Of a stretch of DNA of 7,994 bases, positions 5,757 to 7,994 are shown in pieces. The stretch covers positions 1-7,994 of the forward strand of contig CAKZVN010000215.1 of assembly GCA_937922105.1 (NCBI GenBank), read 5' to 3'. The stretch's first letter is position 1. Every line of letters begins with the position of its first letter. Source of the DNA: an uncultured Litorilinea sp. (GTDB lineage: Bacteria > Chloroflexota > Anaerolineae > Caldilineales > Caldilineaceae). The notes beneath the pieces were generated by a model, which saw only the letters and a program-made list of their open reading frames with translations, was not told the origin of the DNA and searched no databases. A program made the translations under genes and the position numbers.

Positions 5757-7895
5757 ATGTTGGACCAGTTATCTTCCCAAATCGGCCGGACGGTTTCCGG
5801 TCTACGGGTGCGCGCGCGCCGGATGACGCCGCGACGGCGGCGGGTGATCGGTCTGATCGCCGGTCTGGTGGCGGCGGCGCTGTTGGGCGTGGTTGCGCTG
5901 TTACCGCGTATGACCAGCGCGGCGGAAGTCAACGTGCTCGGCAACGGCGGCTTTGAGCACGGCTTCTACTCGGTGCCGGGTTGCGGTGATGTGGGCGTAC
6001 AGTGGGGCTGCTTTACCAATGGCGGCGCGGCGAACTACGGCTTTTATGACGATCAGTGGGCGCCGGTGGTTGCCGAGGGTAAGCACAGCCAGTTGATTGA
6101 AATCAACACCTTCGGGTTTGATGCGCCCTCCAACGACCGCTATGCGGGTATCTACCAGACGGCCAAAGTCGTGCCCGGCGCGCGCTACAAACTCTCGCTG
6201 CGCGGGGTGATCCGCACGACCAACATGGAGGGCGACCCCTGGCGTTATGTGGTGCAGGTGGGGTGGCTGGACGGCCCGCACGGCGACTGGCGCGAGGTGA
6301 AGAACTGGACCGACACGGGTTGGTATACCTATTACCCGCGCACGGAGCCGGGGTCTATCAGCCATTTCCAGACTACGGTGGTGCCCAACAGCGGCGCGAT
6401 CACGGTCTTTGTGCGCGTGTGGAAGAAGTGGGGCATGGCGTATGAGGAACTGGATGTCAACCTGGACGACATTGCGCTGGTTGGGCCGGCCTATCATGCG
6501 CCCATCATCCCGTTCCCCGGTATCGGCGGGCCGGTGATGCCGGGTGGCCCGGCGGTCGGTGGTCCGGTGTACGGTGGTCCTGCGATTGGCGGGCCGGTCT
6601 ATGGCGGTCCGAGTTACGGCGGCCCGGTGGGCGGCGGGCATGGGCCGGTCGCGCCGAGCTTGCCGCCTGCGGATCAGAGCGCGGTCTGTGGCGGGCCGGA
6701 CTATGTCTACAACGGTAGCTTTGAGCAGGGCTTTAACAGCACCGCTCTGGGCGACGTGGGCAAGGGCTGGGGCGCGTTCACCAATGGCGGCGCGGCGGCC
6801 TACGGCTTCTATCAGGAGCAATGGGATGTGGTGGTCGCGGACGGCAAGAATGGGCAGTTGATCGAGATCAACACCAAGCGCATCTACCCGCCGGACGCGG
6901 ACCGTTACGCGGGCATCTACCAGCGCATCGGCGGCTTGCACCCGGGCGCGACCTATGAACTGAGCCTGCGCGGCCTGTTGCGCGGGGAAGGCAACGAGCA
7001 GGAGCCATATCGCTTTGCCGCCCAGTGGGGCATTTCGCACGAGGCGGATTGGCGCACGGTCAAAGAGTGGACCGAGATGGACTTGGGCGATATCTATCAG
7101 CGCACGCAACCCGGTCCCATGGCGCTCTACAAGGCGCGCTTCACTGCGCCCGGACCGAATGTGGTGCTCTTCATCCGGGCGTGGAACAAGTGGGCGGTGA
7201 CCGACGTGGAGTTGGACTTTAATGTGGATGCCATCAAAGTGGTGCCGTGCCATCCGAGCGGGCCGAGCCACGGCTATGGTGGGCCGGTGGGGCCGGGCGT
7301 GGGGGGGCCGGTCGGCCCCGGCAGCGGCGGCCCGGTGGGCGGCGCGTGTGTCTACACAGTGAAGCCGGGCGACATGTTGAGCCGGATTGCGCAGCGCTAC
7401 GGCGTGACTGCGGCGGCGATTGCCCAGGCGAACGGCATCCGTAACCCGAATATGATCTACGCGGGCCAGCAGCTGACCATTCCGGGGTGTGGCGGAGGAC
7501 CGGCGGCGGGTCCTGTGATGCCCAGCGCGGTGCCGGTGGCACGGCCCGCGGCAGGCCCGGTCCAGGGCACGGGGCCGATGGGCGGTCCTGCCATGAGTGG
7601 CCCAGCGATGAGCGGCCCCGCAAGCGGCGGCCCGGTGATGGGCGGACCGGCAACACGCCCGCCTGCGGGGCGTCCGGGTGCCGTGGGCGCGACGGCGGCT
7701 CCCGCCCAGGCCGCGAGTGGGCCTGGGCGCCCGGCGGGGGGCGCGCAGACAACCTACACGGTGCAGCGCGGGGATAGTCTCAGCATGATCGCGCTGTGGT
7801 ATGGGGTGGATGTGCAACGCTTGGCCGCGGCTAACGGCATCCGCAACACCAACATGATCTACGTGGGCCAGGTGTTGGTGATTCCCGGCAACTAG
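5757..7895 (+). CDS. Exported modular envelope protein: two duplicated beta-rich (carbohydrate-binding-like) modules plus two LysM domains
   Basis: A 712-residue protein with no enzyme domain that I can see. Residues 17-29 are arginine-rich and 30-49 form a hydrophobic helix (RVIGLIAGLVAAALL), followed by a possible signal-peptidase site near TSAA|EV at 53-58; it is either secreted or held by an uncleaved anchor. Module A1 spans about 57-243 and A2 about 315-498. They are clear duplicates, sharing NG-FE-GF, WG-FTNGGAA-YGFY, QLIEINT, DRYAGIYQ, LSLRG, W-KW and ELD-N-D. The pattern of a leading N-GFE and a closing D-I resembles CBM4/9-type jelly rolls (inference). LysM domains lie at 532-577 (YTVKPGD ... 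IPG) and 666-712 (YTVQRGD ... IPGN), the fold that binds N-acetylglucosamine polymers such as peptidoglycan. Linkers 244-314, 499-531 and 578-665 are Gly/Pro repeats. Cys311/Cys498 flank A2 and Cys531/Cys578 flank LysM1. The likely role is binding or scaffolding at the cell surface; the ligand of the A modules is unknown. Confidence 0.85.
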   Translation: MLDQLSSQIGRTVSGLRVRARRMTPRRRRVIGLIAGLVAAALLGVVALLPRMTSAAEVNVLGNGGFEHGFYSVPGCGDVGVQWGCFTNGGAANYGFYDDQWAPVVAEGKHSQLIEINTFGFDAPSNDRYAGIYQTAKVVPGARYKLSLRGVIRTTNMEGDPWRYVVQVGWLDGPHGDWREVKNWTDTGWYTYYPRTEPGSISHFQTTVVPNSGAITVFVRVWKKWGMAYEELDVNLDDIALVGPAYHAPIIPFPGIGGPVMPGGPAVGGPVYGGPAIGGPVYGGPSYGGPVGGGHGPVAPSLPPADQSAVCGGPDYVYNGSFEQGFNSTALGDVGKGWGAFTNGGAAAYGFYQEQWDVVVADGKNGQLIEINTKRIYPPDADRYAGIYQRIGGLHPGATYELSLRGLLRGEGNEQEPYRFAAQWGISHEADWRTVKEWTEMDLGDIYQRTQPGPMALYKARFTAPGPNVVLFIRAWNKWAVTDVELDFNVDAIKVVPCHPSGPSHGYGGPVGPGVGGPVGPGSGGPVGGACVYTVKPGDMLSRIAQRYGVTAAAIAQANGIRNPNMIYAGQQLTIPGCGGGPAAGPVMPSAVPVARPAAGPVQGTGPMGGPAMSGPAMSGPASGGPVMGGPATRPPAGRPGAVGATAAPAQAASGPGRPAGGAQTTYTVQRGDSLSMIALWYGVDVQRLAAANGIRNTNMIYVGQVLVIPGN
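5925..6485 (+). repeat. Module A1, first copy of the duplicated beta-rich domain (within the LysM protein)
   Basis: Residues about 57-243. It starts with NGGFEHGF and ends with ELDVNLDDIALVG. It contains Cys76 and Cys85, which have no counterpart in the second copy. Conserved landmarks shared with A2 are WG-FTNGGAA, the QW-VVA-GK block, QLIEINT, DRYAGIYQ, P-ARYKLSLRG, DWREVK-WT and VRVWKKW. Confidence 0.75.
6525..6632 (+). repeat. GGPxx pentapeptide repeats, linker 1
   Basis: Residues 257-292 are seven copies of GGPxx (GGPVM, GGPAV, GGPVY, GGPAI, GGPVY, GGPSY, GGPVG), with one extra proline after the first copy. The DNA period is 15 bases and the codons for G and P vary between copies, so the repeat is kept at protein level rather than being a fresh DNA expansion. 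It sits between modules A1 and A2. Confidence 0.85.
6699..7250 (+). repeat. Module A2, second copy of the duplicated beta-rich domain (within the LysM protein)
   Basis: Residues about 315-498. It starts with NGSFEQGF and ends with ELDFNVDAIKVVPC. It is bounded by Cys311 and Cys498, which could form a disulphide closing the module. The shared landmarks with A1 come in the same order and spacing apart from small indels, which supports tandem duplication inside the gene. Confidence 0.75.
7278..7343 (+). repeat. GGPVGPGx octapeptide repeats, linker 2
   Basis: Residues 508-529 read GGPVGPGV, GGPVGPGS, then a partial GGPVGG. The unit length of 8 differs from the 5-residue unit of the other two linkers. 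It joins module A2 to the first LysM domain. Confidence 0.8.
7350..7487 (+). other. LysM domain 1
   Basis: Residues 532-577. VYTVKPGDMLSRIAQRYGV is the opening strand and first helix; AIAQANGI and NMIYAGQQLTIPG complete the beta-alpha-alpha-beta fold. Cys531 and Cys578 lie immediately on either side, suggesting a disulphide that clamps the domain. Confidence 0.92.
7581..7655 (+). repeat. [G/S]GPxx pentapeptide repeats, linker 3
   Basis: Residues 609-633 are five units: GGPAM, SGPAM, SGPAS, GGPVM, GGPAT. They lie in an 88-residue Ala/Gly/Pro linker (578-665) between the two LysM domains. The unit is the same as in linker 1, but Met, Ala and Ser replace Tyr and Val. Confidence 0.8.
7752..7892 (+). 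other. LysM domain 2 (C-terminal)
   Basis: Residues 666-712, ending at the protein's C terminus. TYTVQRGDSLSMIALWYGV, LAAANGI and NMIYVGQVLVIPGN are full LysM landmarks. It closely resembles LysM1 (NGIRN-NMIY-GQ), so the two probably arose by duplication; it lacks flanking cysteines. Confidence 0.93.
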
Positions 7896-7915
7896 AACCT
7901 CCAGAGGACGGTGGC

Positions 7916-7994
7916 ATGGACCAGATGAGGTCCTTGTCACCGCCGTCAAGCGACCCAAGTTTCCTTCCTGTGACAGCGCGAGCGGGGGGCTGTG
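7916..7994 (+). CDS. Start of an unidentified gene running off the right edge
   Basis: An ATG at 7916 opens a frame (MDQMRSLSPPSSDPSFLPV...) that stays open for 26 codons to the window edge. A purine-rich AGAGGA at 7903-7908 stands 7 bases before it, and the gap from the LysM-protein stop is 20 bases, which suggests the same transcript. The visible residues are Ser/Pro-rich with no recognisable motif, so no function is given. A second in-frame ATG lies at 7925. Confidence 0.5.
   Translation, partial: MDQMRSLSPPSSDPSFLPVTARAGGC

Noticed and set aside
5901..7958. A 685-codon open frame on the - strand opposite the LysM protein
   Set aside because: It is antisense to a gene with clear domains and a strong ribosome binding site. 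Its product is rich in Arg, His and Ala with no motif, as expected from the reverse of high-GC coding DNA.
1..7994. CRISPR arrays, tRNA or rRNA genes, insertion sequences, phage or defence genes
   Set aside because: I found no spaced direct repeats, tRNA-like cloverleaf, transposase or inverted-repeat ends. The window is fully explained by biosynthesis genes, a leader and an envelope gene.

Overview
The window is high-GC bacterial DNA. Every supported gene is on the + strand. It covers most of a compact amino-acid biosynthesis operon, then a transcription stop and a non-coding stretch, then a large secreted modular protein and the first codons of another gene. The first five genes are the carrier-protein (LysW) route from 2-aminoadipate to lysine, in reaction order: lysX, lysY, lysZ, lysJ, lysK. 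This pathway is known from Thermus/Deinococcus, many Chloroflexota and archaea. Strong Shine-Dalgarno sequences, a Rho-independent terminator and a LysM surface protein argue for a bacterium. A Chloroflexota-type organism (Anaerolineae/Caldilineae-like) is my best guess, but this is inference without a database search.

Region 1-5316 is the operon. lysX runs off the left edge; its reading frame is open from base 2, and base 1 could be the last base of an ATG. lysY, lysZ and lysJ follow with gaps of 16, 33 and 62 bases, and lysJ and lysK overlap by ATGA. Together they ligate 2-aminoadipate to LysW (LysX), phosphorylate it (LysZ), reduce it (LysY), transaminate it (LysJ) and release lysine from the carrier (LysK). 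LysW itself and the earlier homocitrate/homoisocitrate enzymes are not in the window.

Region 5317-5756 has no convincing gene. It opens with a GNRA-loop hairpin and a textbook terminator (5369-5410) that ends the operon. An AT-rich island with short tandem repeats (5411-5475) follows, probably promoter territory. The rest is a GC-rich leader of about 240 bases with several complementary segments, some mutually exclusive, before a strong ribosome binding site.

Region 5757-7895 encodes a 712-residue exported or membrane-anchored protein built as A-A-B-B: two copies of a beta-rich, carbohydrate-binding-like module, then two LysM domains, all separated by Gly/Pro-rich GGPxx repeat linkers. No catalytic domain is visible, so it looks like a cell-envelope binding or scaffold protein. 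A short gap with a ribosome binding site leads to a further reading frame at 7916 that is open to the right edge.
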